This document shows, piece by piece, positions 35,339 to 45,364 of a stretch of 64,000 nucleotides of DNA. The stretch lies in assembly GCA_023268255.1 (NCBI GenBank), contig JALNJX010000005.1:42246-106245 (forward strand), written 5' to 3'. The stretch comes from Candidatus Wolframiiraptor sinensis (GTDB lineage Archaea; Thermoproteota; Nitrososphaeria_A; Caldarchaeales; Wolframiiraptoraceae). Position 1 is the first letter of the stretch; every line of letters starts with the position of its first letter. The translations under genes and the position numbers were made by a program. The notes below the pieces were generated by a model. The model saw nothing but the letters and a program-made list of their open reading frames with translations. It searched no databases and had not been told where the DNA came from.

Positions 35339-35359
35339 TGCCGCATCATCTCACGAATT

Positions 35360-35935
35360 CTATAGCTCCCACCGCCACCTGACGACCTCCGAGACTTTGT
35401 ATGGCGCCTTTGAGATCTTCGCGGGATCTATGCCCCTCCACTCGACTATCTTCTCCTCGATTCTCTTCTCGAGAACCTTGAATCCCGCGGATGATAGGGC
35501 GAACTCGAGCTCGGCGGCCGCCGCCTCCACCTCGCTCACCTCCCTCAACCTTCGAATGGCTGTAGGTGTTATTGCGCCGAAAACAAGTTCTATCTCCGCC
35601 TCGGACTCGCCCAGCATCCTTAGTCCCGCCCTAGATGGGAAGTGCCTTCTACAAATCTCATCAACAACTTCCTGCAATCTTCTCAGCGGCTTGTCTCCCA
35701 CATCAATTTTCATGAGGAGAGCTGGAGCCTTCTCATGAACCACGAAGTAGCCCAGATATACTTGGAGGGCGCCCTCGAAGTCTGGGCCGCTTCTCGAGAG
35801 CCCGTAGATCAGGAGCTCCTGCCCCTCCTTGAGAAGAAATCTCTGGCTCAGCTCTACTGGGATCGTTATCACTAAGCTGTTTCCGCTGCGCCTGATCGCT
35901 GCTCGAAATGATACCGCGTCCTCAACCCAGCTCAT
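35360..35935 (-). CDS. AbrB-like (SpoVT-AbrB) N-terminal domain protein
   Basis: A 191-residue protein whose first 45 residues look like a swapped-hairpin AbrB/MazE DNA-binding domain (RRSGNSLVITIPVELSQRFL, about 15-34, then KEGQELLIYGL). The rest is an unfamiliar alpha/beta domain ending KAPYKVSEVVRWRWEL. In archaea AbrB-type domains also occur in PhoU-like regulators, and this arrangement recalls those. It sits just upstream of EndoQ in the same direction, with overlapping transcription likely. I cannot name the target. Confidence 0.65.
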   Translation of the reverse strand: MSWVEDAVSFRAAIRRSGNSLVITIPVELSQRFLLKEGQELLIYGLSRSGPDFEGALQVYLGYFVVHEKAPALLMKIDVGDKPLRRLQEVVDEICRRHFPSRAGLRMLGESEAEIELVFGAITPTAIRRLREVSEVEAAAAELEFALSSAGFKVLEKRIEEKIVEWRGIDPAKISKAPYKVSEVVRWRWEL

Positions 35936-36047
35936 ATTATTTCGATCATCTCCAAGTCTTATCTCGGATTTATCCTTATTTAAGCTGATCTCTCGACGGG
36001 GGGATTAGGACTTTTATCCTCCCATCTCCAGAAGTAACTGGGGAAAT

Positions 36048-36989
36048 GTGATGCTGGTCGCAGCCCTTAGAGAGCCTAGCGAGGATGAGCTTGTCTGGCT
36101 TCTCAGATACAAGACGAGGAGGAGGATACTCTTGGCCATAGGCGACGCCGGTAAGATAAGCGCGACCACCCTCAGGGATACCCTGAAGATAAGCACGGGG
36201 TCGCTCTACTACAATCTAAGGCAGCTGAGAAGATTCGTAACACAGGATGGCGACAAGAACTACATGCTAACCGAGGAGGGGCTGAGGGTGTATAGGGCGT
36301 TGAAGGAGAAGGGAACGATCACCGCGGCGGACTTGATGGAACAGAACCAGCGGAGCAGAGTTCTTTCGATATTCAAGAGCATGTTCTTTCCCCTATGGCT
36401 CTACACGCCGCTTTACGAGCAAAGGACCGTCTTCATGATACTACCGGCTCTCAGCGCGATCCTATCCGTCGCCCTCCTCATTTACACTCGCCAAGCGCCG
36501 CTCATGCTCCACTTCTACAGGGTTGAACCCAATGTACTTCGAATAGCCGGACAATATCTGCTGAACATTGGTATCCTCTATATCTTATCAACGGTGCTCT
36601 CGATAATATTCTCGGGCGCGCTGTTCAGAGGAGGCGAAGGAGGACTTATGGCCAGAATTAGAAGCATTGCATGGCATTCTATCTGGGATGAGGTCAAGTT
36701 CGTGGGGGCTTTAGCGGTCGCTCAGCTACCTCTGATGCTCTATCCAGCAATATTATCTGTGAACAGGCTTTTCAGCCTGAGCATAATCCCGGCTGAGAGG
36801 ACCGCGCAATATTACCTAGTAACCGGCACGCTCTCAACGATATCTCAGGTGCTAGCACTACCGCTTCTCACAGGCCTCATAGCATATGGCAGGAGGCTTG
36901 ACGGCGCGACCGCCGCCCTAGCTGCGCTCATAATCTTCTTCACGTCACATGTGGTCTTCCAGGCAGTAACATTTGCCTCAGTAGTCTAG
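36048..36989 (+). CDS. Membrane-embedded winged-helix regulator
   Basis: An N-terminal winged helix (RYKTRRRILLAIGDAGKISA, about residues 20-39, then STGSLYYNLRQLRRFV, an ArsR-type recognition helix) is joined to four or five predicted transmembrane helices starting near residue 127 (VFMILPALSAILSVALLIY). Such proteins are thought to read membrane or extracellular conditions and act on promoters directly. The start is GTG 36048 or ATG 36051. It is divergent from the AbrB-like gene and convergent with the radical SAM gene that follows. No ligand is evident. Confidence 0.75.
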   Translation: MMLVAALREPSEDELVWLLRYKTRRRILLAIGDAGKISATTLRDTLKISTGSLYYNLRQLRRFVTQDGDKNYMLTEEGLRVYRALKEKGTITAADLMEQNQRSRVLSIFKSMFFPLWLYTPLYEQRTVFMILPALSAILSVALLIYTRQAPLMLHFYRVEPNVLRIAGQYLLNIGILYILSTVLSIIFSGALFRGGEGGLMARIRSIAWHSIWDEVKFVGALAVAQLPLMLYPAILSVNRLFSLSIIPAERTAQYYLVTGTLSTISQVLALPLLTGLIAYGRRLDGATAALAALIIFFTSHVVFQAVTFASVV

Positions 36990-37003
36990 TTTGCGAGGAG
37001 GCC

Positions 37004-38557
37004 TTACTGAGCCGCCGCGAGAGCCTCTCTCCCGCGTTCCCTGCGGCCCAGCGGCGTCAACTCGAGCTTCCTCTCAACCAGCTTGCCCTTGAATGTGACG
37101 TATTTCAGGAAAAGCTGGAGCATCCATTTCAGCGGGAAATATCTCGGATTCTTGAGATAAAATTCGCCTATGATTTTCTCGGCCCAGTATATGCTGTGCC
37201 ACAGGCATCTTCTCATGACCTCTATGTGCTCATCCGTCACCTTCACGTCTGTGAACCAGTCCTTATTTTTCAAGATGCCCATCGGGACGAAGAACATGGG
37301 CACGATGAGTGATCTATATGGCCTGAGCCTGTCGAGTAGTTCGGCGGTCTTCATCAGGTCGTCCGGCGTCTCCTCGGGCAGGCCGAGTATCAGGGTTGCG
37401 GCGGGAACTATGTTGTTCTCGTGCATTATCGCGAAAGCATCCTCAACTATCTCAGGCCATTTCTCGGGCGGGTAGGGGGCGGATTTCGCGGGCATAATCT
37501 TCTTCGCGAGCCGCACCGACCCGGTCTCAATTCCCACCTCGACGCCCAGGTACTCCTGCCCACCGCTCTTAACTATCTCCATTATCTTGGATATGAGGTG
37601 ATGCTCCTCCTCAGCGTTCTTTATCGCCGCCAGGCTTGCGTGGCTCCAGGCTATTGATTTCCAGTATTTTCTCGCCAGATGATGGAGCTTTATCAGCGCG
37701 TCGGGGTTCAGCTTAAGGCCCCTCGCGCCGTAGAGAAGAACATCCTCCGAGTGCAGTATCCCTGAATCAACTCCCCCCTCTAGGTTCACGAGCATTTCTT
37801 TCTCGATTCTGTCAAGCGGTATGTGGCGTAGGGGCCTGAGGGTTACCGAGCAGAACCTGCAGCCCCTTGGGCATCCCCGCATTATCTCGATGAGCCCGTT
37901 AATGCTCGGCATCTTTATCAGCGGTATCTCCTCTATTGATGGAACATCGCTCGGGCCGACGAAGATATATCTCGGTAGCGGCTCGCCCGCGTAAATCCTT
38001 TCGAGCAAATCTAAGACCACGCGCTCGCCCTCGCCATCGACGATCGTATCTATCCCCCATTCCTCGACTAGATCCGGCTTGTAGAGCCATTGCCACGCCG
38101 CCGGGCCTCCGACGATTATCTTCAGGCCTCTTTTCTTCGCCTCAGCGAGGTTCAAGCTCTTCATGAAGCTCTTGAAGCTCTTGGCGTTCACGGGCTCCTT
38201 CTTCGTGACGACCCACCACTCGCTGCTCGGCGGGCACAGCGCGAAGTAGTCGTGATGGCTGAGCATAAGCACTTTGGCCCTCGCCAGATACCTGTTCACG
38301 TGATCCGGGTCTATTACCGCTGCATCGTATCCGTGGTCCTGCAGGAGGGCCTCGAGCTTCCTCAGAGCGTAGGGCGCCTGCCAGGGCCTTCCCGCGGAAT
38401 CCGTCTTCATTTTCGGGCAGGCTATCCACATCCAGAGCTTCTCCGGCATCCCTATCGCGGGCGCCGTCGCCATGAATCCTAGAAACTCCTTCCCGTGATG
38501 CGTCGTCATCATGCTCCGATCAGTCGTCAAGATTATCTCAAGCCCGTTACCGGCCAC
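37004..38557 (-). CDS. B12-binding radical SAM enzyme
   Basis: A cobalamin-dependent radical SAM protein, the class that methylates or rearranges unreactive carbons. An N-terminal Rossmann-like cobalamin-binding domain (about residues 55-180, with [10 protein letters not shown]) precedes the iron-sulfur motif [12 protein letters not shown] (Cys near 229, 233, 236) and a TIM-barrel core with [23 protein letters not shown] 38557 was chosen because GGAGGTG lies eight bases upstream and the B12 part starts right after. An earlier frame opens at 38620 inside the preceding gene. The substrate is unknown. It overlaps the upstream gene by 11 bases, so the two are coupled. Confidence 0.85.
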   Translation of the reverse strand: MAGNGLEIILTTDRSMMTTHHGKEFLGFMATAPAIGMPEKLWMWIACPKMKTDSAGRPWQAPYALRKLEALLQDHGYDAAVIDPDHVNRYLARAKVLMLSHHDYFALCPPSSEWWVVTKKEPVNAKSFKSFMKSLNLAEAKKRGLKIIVGGPAAWQWLYKPDLVEEWGIDTIVDGEGERVVLDLLERIYAGEPLPRYIFVGPSDVPSIEEIPLIKMPSINGLIEIMRGCPRGCRFCSVTLRPLRHIPLDRIEKEMLVNLEGGVDSGILHSEDVLLYGARGLKLNPDALIKLHHLARKYWKSIAWSHASLAAIKNAEEEHHLISKIMEIVKSGGQEYLGVEVGIETGSVRLAKKIMPAKSAPYPPEKWPEIVEDAFAIMHENNIVPAATLILGLPEETPDDLMKTAELLDRLRPYRSLIVPMFFVPMGILKNKDWFTDVKVTDEHIEVMRRCLWHSIYWAEKIIGEFYLKNPRYFPLKWMLQLFLKYVTFKGKLVERKLELTPLGRRERGREALAAAQ

Positions 38558-38912
38558 CTCTCCCCACCTCCTCAACCACCAGATTAGGGCCCGGCAAAGT
38601 TCTCGGAGCACCCCTGCCAACTATGAGCAGTATCTCGCCCGACTCCCTCTCGAGATCATTCTGGAGCTCGGAAGCCGGCCTCTCCTCGATAACGATGCTT
38701 AGCGAAACATTGTCCAGAAGAATTCTTCGCAGGGCCTCGTAGTAGGGCTCGCGAGAACCCTCATTCAAGTAGAATCTGAAGAGTATTCTCCGCTCATGGC
38801 GGGCTAGGGCTTCCGCGATCTTCCTCCTAAGCCGCTCAATAGCTTCATCATCTAGCTCGCCGGCAAACCAGATTTTGAGAAATCCCTGAGAGAGCAAAGA
38901 GCCGGCCCCCAA
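38547..38912 (-). CDS. Unknown protein coupled to the B12 radical SAM gene
   Basis: A 121-residue alpha/beta protein ([40 protein letters not shown]) that I do not recognise. There is no membrane segment. It precedes the B12 radical SAM gene with an 11-base overlap, which suggests that its product is made in fixed ratio with that enzyme. A box A-like CATTTAAGC sits about 30-38 bases ahead of the start. Confidence 0.6.
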   Translation of the reverse strand: MGAGSLLSQGFLKIWFAGELDDEAIERLRRKIAEALARHERRILFRFYLNEGSREPYYEALRRILLDNVSLSIVIEERPASELQNDLERESGEILLIVGRGAPRTLPGPNLVVEEVGRGGR

Positions 38913-39083
38913 GGGATCAAGGGAAATCTGCGCAATAATTAAAGCTTAAATGTCGAGGGGGGATCTAGTTATTTAAACCGGCTTCAAAAGACCTGATGAC
39001 GCGGCCTGCTTCCGGAGGTTATTCCTAATAATCGGGTGGATTAAGTTAAGCGTGGATTGGCTGGGGGAAGGTGAATAGCTGCT

Positions 39084-39926
39084 TTGAGGATAGGGATAGC
39101 CTATGATGTAATTAGGTGGGAGGAGAAGGATCTCGCGAGGGCGATACGGGATCTCGGACACGAAGCTGTGCCCTTGCAGGTTACCAAGAGAGCCTTCTGG
39201 ATTAATGGTGCAAGGAGCTTTAACTTGGATGCGGTCTTCCAGCGATGCGTCAGCTTCTACCGCGCCTTAGCCTCGACGATAATCTTGGAGGGCTGGGACA
39301 TACCCGTCGTGAACTCCTCGGAGATAATTTACGCTTGCGAGGATAAGCTTCTCACGACCGCCAGGCTCGCGAGGAACGGCATACCGGTCCCAGAGACCGT
39401 GATAGCCTTCAGCAGGGAGGCGTGCATCGAGGCCGCCGAGAAGCTCGGATACCCGGTAGTCATAAAGCCCATTTACGGGAGCTGGGGGAGGATGATAGCC
39501 AGGGCGCTGGATAGGGAGAGCCTCGAGGAAATAATAGAGTTCAGGGAGAACATGCAGAGCCCCCACTTCAAGGTCCATTATCTCCAGAGATACGTGAATA
39601 AGCCGGGCAGGGATATTAGGGCCTGCTATGTCTGGGGCGATGTTCCGGCCGCGATCTACAGGGTGAGCGAGCGCTGGAAGACGAATACCGCGCTCGGGGG
39701 CCGCGCAGTCAAGGCCGAGCTATCTGAGGATCAGATCGAGCTGGTCAGAAGAGTTGGCGACATAATGGGCGGAGGGGTCCTCGGCGTGGACCTCGTGGAG
39801 GAGGGAGAGAAGTGCATGGCCCTCGAGGTTAACGGGATACCCCAATACAAGAACGTGGCCTCCGTCACCGGCATCGACATATCGCGGCTAATAATCGAGA
39901 AGACTGTGGAGAGGCTTAGAAGGTGA
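39084..39926 (+). CDS. lysX: LysX/ArgX-type ligase for LysW amino-group protection
   Basis: ATP-grasp ligase that attaches 2-aminoadipate or glutamate to the C-terminal glutamate of the carrier LysW in lysine/arginine synthesis. Residues from TTG 39084 read RIGIAYDVIRWEEKDLARAI. The ATP-grasp core has CEDKLLTTARLARNGIPVPE, YPVVIKPIYGSWGRMIARAL and the metal site MALEVNGIPQYKN. The family's usual specificity residues cannot be decided from memory, so lysine versus arginine use is open. LysJ and LysK follow at once; LysW, LysY and LysZ are not in the window. Confidence 0.88.
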   Translation: MRIGIAYDVIRWEEKDLARAIRDLGHEAVPLQVTKRAFWINGARSFNLDAVFQRCVSFYRALASTIILEGWDIPVVNSSEIIYACEDKLLTTARLARNGIPVPETVIAFSREACIEAAEKLGYPVVIKPIYGSWGRMIARALDRESLEEIIEFRENMQSPHFKVHYLQRYVNKPGRDIRACYVWGDVPAAIYRVSERWKTNTALGGRAVKAELSEDQIELVRRVGDIMGGGVLGVDLVEEGEKCMALEVNGIPQYKNVASVTGIDISRLIIEKTVERLRR

Positions 39927-39968
39927 TTCGGCAAACCATATTAAGCCGGCGTTTAGCCGCTTCAGGAG

Positions 39969-41150
39969 GTGCGCGAAGTGCTCAAGCTCATGAGCTTCTA
40001 TGCTCCGAGAAATCTCAAGATAGTCAGGGGCGAGGGCCAGTATGTCTGGGATGACGCGGGGAGGAGATATCTCGACTGCCACACGGGCCACGGCGTCGCC
40101 TTCCTAGGGCATAGGAACCCCATAGTCGTCGAGGAAATCAGGAATCAGCTCGAGAAGATCATGGTCTTATCGCCGGTCTTCGACTCGGATTTGAAGGATG
40201 AGGTAATCAGGCTTCTCGAGAAGATTCTCCCGAGACATCTCACGCACTTCTATCTCCTGAACTCGGGTAGCGAGGCGGTCGAGCTCTCCCTCAAGCTCGC
40301 TAGAAGAATAACGGGGAGGAGGAGGTTCATCTCCTTCATCAACGGCTTCCATGGGAGGACGATGGGCGCCCTCGCCATGACGTGGAACCCAAGCTACAGG
40401 CGGGATTATGATCCATTTCCCTGGGAGGTCGAGTTCCTGCCCTACAACGATGCCGGAGCCGTTGAGAGGGCGGTGGATGAGAAGGCGGCGGGAGTGATCG
40501 TCGAGCCGGTTCAGGGGGAGGGCGGGCTCTCCGCCGCGACGCCCGAGTTCCTCAAAGCGATAAGGGATAGATGCGACGCGGCCGGCGCGCTCATGATAAT
40601 CGATGAGGTTCAGTCGGGCTTTGGTAGGACCGGGGTTCTCTGGGCCTATCAGAGAAGCGGCGTCGAGCCGGATATACTCGTGGCTGGGAAGAGCATAGGC
40701 GGGGGCTTCCCCGTGAGCATAACGGTCGTGAGGAAGGAGGTCGGCGAGAAGATCGAGGCCGGCGCGCACGGCTCAACGCATGGCGGAAACCCCCTGGCCC
40801 TAGCGGCGCTCAAAGGCGGGATAAGGGCTCTGCTCGAGGATCGCGTCGTTGAGAAGGCTGCTGAGGCCGGCGAGCTCATGGGCAGAATGCTGGAGAAGGT
40901 CGCGTCGGATAACCCGGAGAGCGTTAGAGGCGTAAGGGGGCTTGGGCTGATGAGGGGGCTCGAGCTCAGGTGGAATCCGGCGCCATGCATCCAAGAGCTC
41001 CAGTCGAGGGGCGTTCTCGCTCTCAGGGCCGGGCTAACCGTGTTGAGGCTTCTACCACCATACATGATCACGGGGCGGGATATAGAGGAGCTCGGCGAGA
41101 AGCTCGATGATTCTCTCAAGACGCTGGCCGCGAAGAAGCCGGGCGGCTAA
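39969..41150 (+). CDS. lysJ: LysW-aminoadipate semialdehyde / ornithine aminotransferase LysJ
   Basis: PLP-dependent class III aminotransferase of the LysW pathway (acetylornithine aminotransferase family). The typical segments are DDAGRRYLDCHTGHGVAFLG, LLNSGSEAVELSLKLARR, FINGFHGRTMGALAMTWNP, IIDEVQSGFGRTGVLWAYQR and the PLP lysine in VAGKSIGGGFP. Length 393 is standard. The GTG start is 42 bases after lysX, and the stop overlaps the lysK start at 41150. Confidence 0.93.
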   Translation: MREVLKLMSFYAPRNLKIVRGEGQYVWDDAGRRYLDCHTGHGVAFLGHRNPIVVEEIRNQLEKIMVLSPVFDSDLKDEVIRLLEKILPRHLTHFYLLNSGSEAVELSLKLARRITGRRRFISFINGFHGRTMGALAMTWNPSYRRDYDPFPWEVEFLPYNDAGAVERAVDEKAAGVIVEPVQGEGGLSAATPEFLKAIRDRCDAAGALMIIDEVQSGFGRTGVLWAYQRSGVEPDILVAGKSIGGGFPVSITVVRKEVGEKIEAGAHGSTHGGNPLALAALKGGIRALLEDRVVEKAAEAGELMGRMLEKVASDNPESVRGVRGLGLMRGLELRWNPAPCIQELQSRGVLALRAGLTVLRLLPPYMITGRDIEELGEKLDDSLKTLAAKKPGG

Positions 41151-42232
41151 TGAGGGTGGGTGGCGTGAAGGGGCTCGGCAAAGATGAGGTCGCGATGATG
41201 CTCGTCAGGCTTCTCGAGGCCTATACTCCGCCGGGCAGCGAGACCAAGCTCCATGGAATCCTGAGAGACATGTGCAGCGGGCTGAGCTTCGAGGAGTGCA
41301 GGGTCGATGGCGTCGGGAATTTCCTCGCATCATATGGCGATGGCGAGACCGTGATTCTGGCAAGCCACCTCGACACGATCCCGGGCAGGCTCGAGGTCTC
41401 ATATGATGGCGAGCTGGTGAGAGGGAGGGGCGCGGTGGATGCCAAGGGCCCGCTCCTATCCTACATACTCGGCGCGAGCATGGCCATGAAGTATGTCAGG
41501 GATCTGAGGGTCGTCGTAGCCGGCCTTGTAAGGGAGGAGCTTGATGGCGCCGGGGCCAGGCACCTCGTCGAGACTGGAGTCAGGGCGGATCACGTGCTGG
41601 TCGGCGAGCCGACGAACCTCGGAATAGCCATAGCATATAGGGGGAGCATAACCGTGGAGGCCCGCTCATCTGCTCGAGGAGGCCATAGCTCCGCGCCATA
41701 CATCGGCGAGTCCGCGCTTGACAGGATGCTAGACTTTCTAAGCGAGTTTAGGTCAAAGTTCAGGGGAACAAGCTACGAGCAGGTCACATCCGCGATCACG
41801 ATGCTATCTTCAGGCGACTGGCCCAGCAAGCTCCCGGAGGAGGCTAGAGCGCACCTCAACATAAGATTCCCGAGCTCACAGGATCATGGGCGGCTTCTCG
41901 AGGAGCTTCGCGAGCTCGCGGAGAAGCGTGGGATCGAGCTCCGGATAATAGATGTTACACAGCCCGTTGAAGTAAGTTTGAGCGCGCCGATAATCAGAGC
42001 CCTCATTCGGGGATGCATCAGAGCAGGCTTGAGACCGAGAATAGTGAAGAAGACCGGGACGAGCGACATGAATATACTCGTGAGGTTGACGGGGAGCATA
42101 GCCGCCTTCGGGCCGGGAGACTCTAGGCTGGCCCACACGAGCTATGAGGCGGTATCGGTCCAAGAGATAATAAGGGCCGCGGAGATCGTGTCGGCCACGC
42201 TTCACGAGCTCGCCGGCGTCAGAAGAGCCTGA
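41150..42232 (+). CDS. lysK: LysW-lysine/ornithine hydrolase LysK
   Basis: M20-family metallopeptidase that releases lysine or ornithine from LysW. The metal ligands are in ASHLDTIPG and GRGAVDAKGPLLSYIL, followed by VREELDGAGARHL, VGEPTNLGIAIAYRG and SARGGHSSAPY. The C-terminal ligand is FGPGDSRLAHTSYEAV. Length 360 is normal. Its start shares the last base of lysJ. The convergent argG ends seven bases beyond. Confidence 0.93.
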   Translation: MRVGGVKGLGKDEVAMMLVRLLEAYTPPGSETKLHGILRDMCSGLSFEECRVDGVGNFLASYGDGETVILASHLDTIPGRLEVSYDGELVRGRGAVDAKGPLLSYILGASMAMKYVRDLRVVVAGLVREELDGAGARHLVETGVRADHVLVGEPTNLGIAIAYRGSITVEARSSARGGHSSAPYIGESALDRMLDFLSEFRSKFRGTSYEQVTSAITMLSSGDWPSKLPEEARAHLNIRFPSSQDHGRLLEELRELAEKRGIELRIIDVTQPVEVSLSAPIIRALIRGCIRAGLRPRIVKKTGTSDMNILVRLTGSIAAFGPGDSRLAHTSYEAVSVQEIIRAAEIVSATLHELAGVRRA

Positions 42233-42239
42233 ATCTACT

Positions 42240-43436
42240 TCACCTCGCGCTAGGACCGCGCATGATCTTCTGAAGCCTGACATCGAGACTCCAGATCCTT
42301 GAGAATCCATCGCTGTGCCGCTGATCGAATAGGCTTTCAGCTGAGTACGTTATCAGGTCTTTCACGTAGAGGCTCTTTTCAGCGCGTCTTCCCGAGATCC
42401 TCGCGGACCCCTTCTCAAGCGTCAATTTAACCTCGCCGCTTACATTCTTCTCCAGTTCATCTGCGAACCTGTCCAGTGCCTCACGGAGCGGGTGATACCA
42501 TAAGCCCGCGTAGACCAGCTCCGTCCACTCCCTATCTACATGAGCCTTGAATTTCAGGCATCTCGCGGGCAGAACCATCTTCTCCAGATCCTGGTGGCAC
42601 CTGATCAGCGCGAGGGCTGCCGGAGCCTCGTAAACCTCCCTGCTCTTCAATCCTATCACCCTGTCCTCGATATGATCTATCAGGCCGAATCCATATCTTC
42701 CAAGCCTCACGTTAAGCTCGCTGATGATCTCCCAAAGGCTCATCCTCCTGCCATCCAAGGCCACGGGCAGACCCGACTCGAATCTTATCACGATCTCCTC
42801 GGGCTCATTCGGCCACTCGCTCGGAGGCTTAATCCACTTGAAGACATCCCACGGTGGCCCTGTCCAGGGATCCTCGAGCTCGGCGCCCTCCACGGATCTG
42901 CCCCAGATATTTTCATCTATGCTGAACCTGCTCTCCTTAACCTCTATCGGCAGGCCGCGCTTGATGGCGTAATCGATCTCCCAGTCTCGGCTCCAGTTCT
43001 GCTCCCTAACCGGAGCCAGGATCCTCACGTCGTCGGGAAGGAAGTATGAGAGCGAGGCATCCATCCGAAGCTGATCATTGCCTTTGCCCGTGCACCCGTG
43101 AGCGACGGCGTCGCAGCCCTCCATGAGAGCTATTCTCGCGACCTCCTCCGCTATCGGGTACCTGCTGAGCGCGGTCGAGAGCGGGTACTCGCCCTCATAA
43201 AGCCCGTTGAACAATATGTCACGGGCCACAAACTCCTCGACAAACCTGCTCCTCGCGTCCACGTGGTAGTGCTTGGAGGCGCCGGCCGCATAAGCCCTCT
43301 CCTCTATCGCCCTGAAGTCCGTCGGCTGCCCGACATCAACGGTAACCGTTATCACCTCGGCCCGGTAATTCTCCTTAAGCCATCGGCAGAGGACCGTGGT
43401 ATCCAGCCCGCCGCTATACGCGAGCGCGATCCTCAC
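42240..43436 (-). CDS. argG: Argininosuccinate synthase
   Basis: Joins citrulline and aspartate using ATP. Landmarks are the P-loop ALAYSGGLDTTVLC, VAHGCTGKGNDQLRMD and the tail of the substrate site with EDPWTGPPWDVFKWI. The length is about 398-401. I chose GTG 43436 (VRIALAYSGG); a GTG three codons upstream is also possible. It points toward lysK, so arginine and LysW genes lie back to back at this locus. The lyase argH is at the left window edge. Confidence 0.96.
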   Translation of the reverse strand: MRIALAYSGGLDTTVLCRWLKENYRAEVITVTVDVGQPTDFRAIEERAYAAGASKHYHVDARSRFVEEFVARDILFNGLYEGEYPLSTALSRYPIAEEVARIALMEGCDAVAHGCTGKGNDQLRMDASLSYFLPDDVRILAPVREQNWSRDWEIDYAIKRGLPIEVKESRFSIDENIWGRSVEGAELEDPWTGPPWDVFKWIKPPSEWPNEPEEIVIRFESGLPVALDGRRMSLWEIISELNVRLGRYGFGLIDHIEDRVIGLKSREVYEAPAALALIRCHQDLEKMVLPARCLKFKAHVDREWTELVYAGLWYHPLREALDRFADELEKNVSGEVKLTLEKGSARISGRRAEKSLYVKDLITYSAESLFDQRHSDGFSRIWSLDVRLQKIMRGPSAR

Positions 43437-43545
43437 GCAAAACACCCCACATCAAGCGATGATGTAAGCTGATTTGAGCCTCTTATTAAGGTGAATCGCG
43501 GAAAGTGTGGAAGACGGGATTTTGGGCGCTGTTCTCCCGAAGCAT

Positions 43546-45123
43546 CTACTCGGCATATAGCTCCTGGAGCTTCTCCAGCGCCTTTTTCTTAGCCTCTTCG
43601 ACCATCTTCTCATCTATCCCGAGGGACTTTAGCAGCTTATCTATGCTGGGCGGCTTCTTCCTATCCGCGAGCTCGGCCGAGTATTTCGCGATTAGGGGCA
43701 GGTATCGGGCGTAGATATCGAGCTTACGCTTTGCGATCTCCCGCTTCTCCACCTTGCTCAGGTATAGCCTGAGAGCCCTAGCAGCCTCCCTCAAGGCCGC
43801 GACGAGCTCTCTCTCTATCTCCGGCCTATCCGCGATCGCCTCCTTACCGACAGTCTTGTAAGGTATTTTGGGAGAGCATATATGGGTCACTATGGCTATC
43901 GGCGCCGGGAACCTGACCTTATACGTGGACCAGTCTATCCGCTCGCTTGCAACCTTCCAAGAGACATCCGCCCTCTCATCATAAAGTAGCGGGATCTTGT
44001 TGGCGAACCTGTAGAGCTGGATCGTGTCCGAGACCGGTATGCTACCTCCATAAGCTAGCCCGACCTCGACGACGAAGGGGTAGCCTGAGTAGGATGAGGG
44101 CGGCCGCTGGACGACATATAGGAAATCCGGGTTCAGCATGTTGCGTATCCCGACCTCTAGAAGGTTCTTTCCGATGGGGCTGAGGCTCGATGGGTCCGGG
44201 GCCCTGAACTTGCCATAGCGCTTGATAGCGTCTACGAGCCTCGTGACCTCCTCATGGCTCAGCTTCCGCGGATTCTTGTCCTCTGGAATCTCGGCCAGCT
44301 GCAACACCTCCCTAGCCGTCTTCTCCCCGACCTTCTGGAAATTGTTCATGAGAAAGCTCAGCATGCTCCTGTCCCTAGCCGTGGCGAGAAGCCTCGACAT
44401 AGTCTCAACGTCAACGCCGACCGGGTGCGGGAGAGCCTCCTTAGGCGGCTCCGGGACCTCCGTGGTGACCCTCGGGTAGTAGTAGAGCCGGCCCTTTGGA
44501 TCTATGAACATTATCGAGGCATATGGGTTCGCCATGGCCGTGTGCGCGAAATACTGTATTATCTTCGCCTTGCTGGCCGAGTAATCCGCCTCTAGGTGGA
44601 ACTCGACTATCGTTCCGCGCCACCTATTCTTGTTCTCGATGACCTCGTGCTCGAATACCTTGGGCTCATTCTTCACGATGTCTATCATGAGGACGAATCT
44701 GTGGATTTCCTTACCGCCCGTGCTCGAGATCACCGTCGCAGGCCTATTCGTCGTGATCTGGCCGTAGAGGAGCGCCATCGTCCCGCCGAGCCCGAAGGTG
44801 CCCCTGCTCTGCTTGTAGCCATACTTGCTTCCATAGAAGACCGTGGCGAAGGCCTTCGGAATGTGCTCCGGGGCCACGCCGATGCCATTATCCTCGACCT
44901 TAAGCCTGTAAATGTCCACGCCCTCATCCGAGTTCCCCTCGCAGGAGAGCTCGACGATTATGCTCGGCGTAATCTTTCCGACCTCAGCCGCGTCCAGCGA
45001 GTTCTCCACAAGCTCCCTTATGCTCATGTAGAGCGACCTAGCCGGGCTACTAAACCCGGCAATATCCCTGTTCCTGTAAAAGAAGTCCGCCGGCGAAATC
45101 TTCTCAAACCTCACCTCGGGCAT
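43546..45123 (-). CDS. top6B: DNA topoisomerase VI subunit B
   Basis: ATPase subunit of the archaeal type IIB topoisomerase. The GHKL ATP-binding fold has VENSLDAAEVG (N box), VEDNGIGVAPEHI (G1), and SRGTFGLGGTMALLYGQ (G2), followed by the H2TH and transducer domains with FVMFPAPIA-like segments (KVRFPAPIAIVTHI). Length 525 is normal. Subunit A is not in this window although the two are commonly adjacent in archaea. The gene is divergent from the pilin-like cluster, with 240 bases of A+T-rich sequence between the starts. Confidence 0.96.
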   Translation of the reverse strand: MPEVRFEKISPADFFYRNRDIAGFSSPARSLYMSIRELVENSLDAAEVGKITPSIIVELSCEGNSDEGVDIYRLKVEDNGIGVAPEHIPKAFATVFYGSKYGYKQSRGTFGLGGTMALLYGQITTNRPATVISSTGGKEIHRFVLMIDIVKNEPKVFEHEVIENKNRWRGTIVEFHLEADYSASKAKIIQYFAHTAMANPYASIMFIDPKGRLYYYPRVTTEVPEPPKEALPHPVGVDVETMSRLLATARDRSMLSFLMNNFQKVGEKTAREVLQLAEIPEDKNPRKLSHEEVTRLVDAIKRYGKFRAPDPSSLSPIGKNLLEVGIRNMLNPDFLYVVQRPPSSYSGYPFVVEVGLAYGGSIPVSDTIQLYRFANKIPLLYDERADVSWKVASERIDWSTYKVRFPAPIAIVTHICSPKIPYKTVGKEAIADRPEIERELVAALREAARALRLYLSKVEKREIAKRKLDIYARYLPLIAKYSAELADRKKPPSIDKLLKSLGIDEKMVEEAKKKALEKLQELYAE

Positions 45124-45364
45124 CGGCGATCAGCCAGAAACAAACCCAGCCAGCAAATAAACCTATAGAGCGAGAGCTTATACACATTCTACCATCAGCT
45201 ATTACTCTTGAGAGAATGGCAAGACATAATCGCAGGAGCCTTGGAATAAGTATTGGTGATTCGGCATTATAAGAAATGTGCTGGCAAATGATGGGGGCGC
45301 TTATATGTATGATTATGAAAAGATTTTAAACCATCTAGTAGCATAACACAAGTTAGATTAAGCG

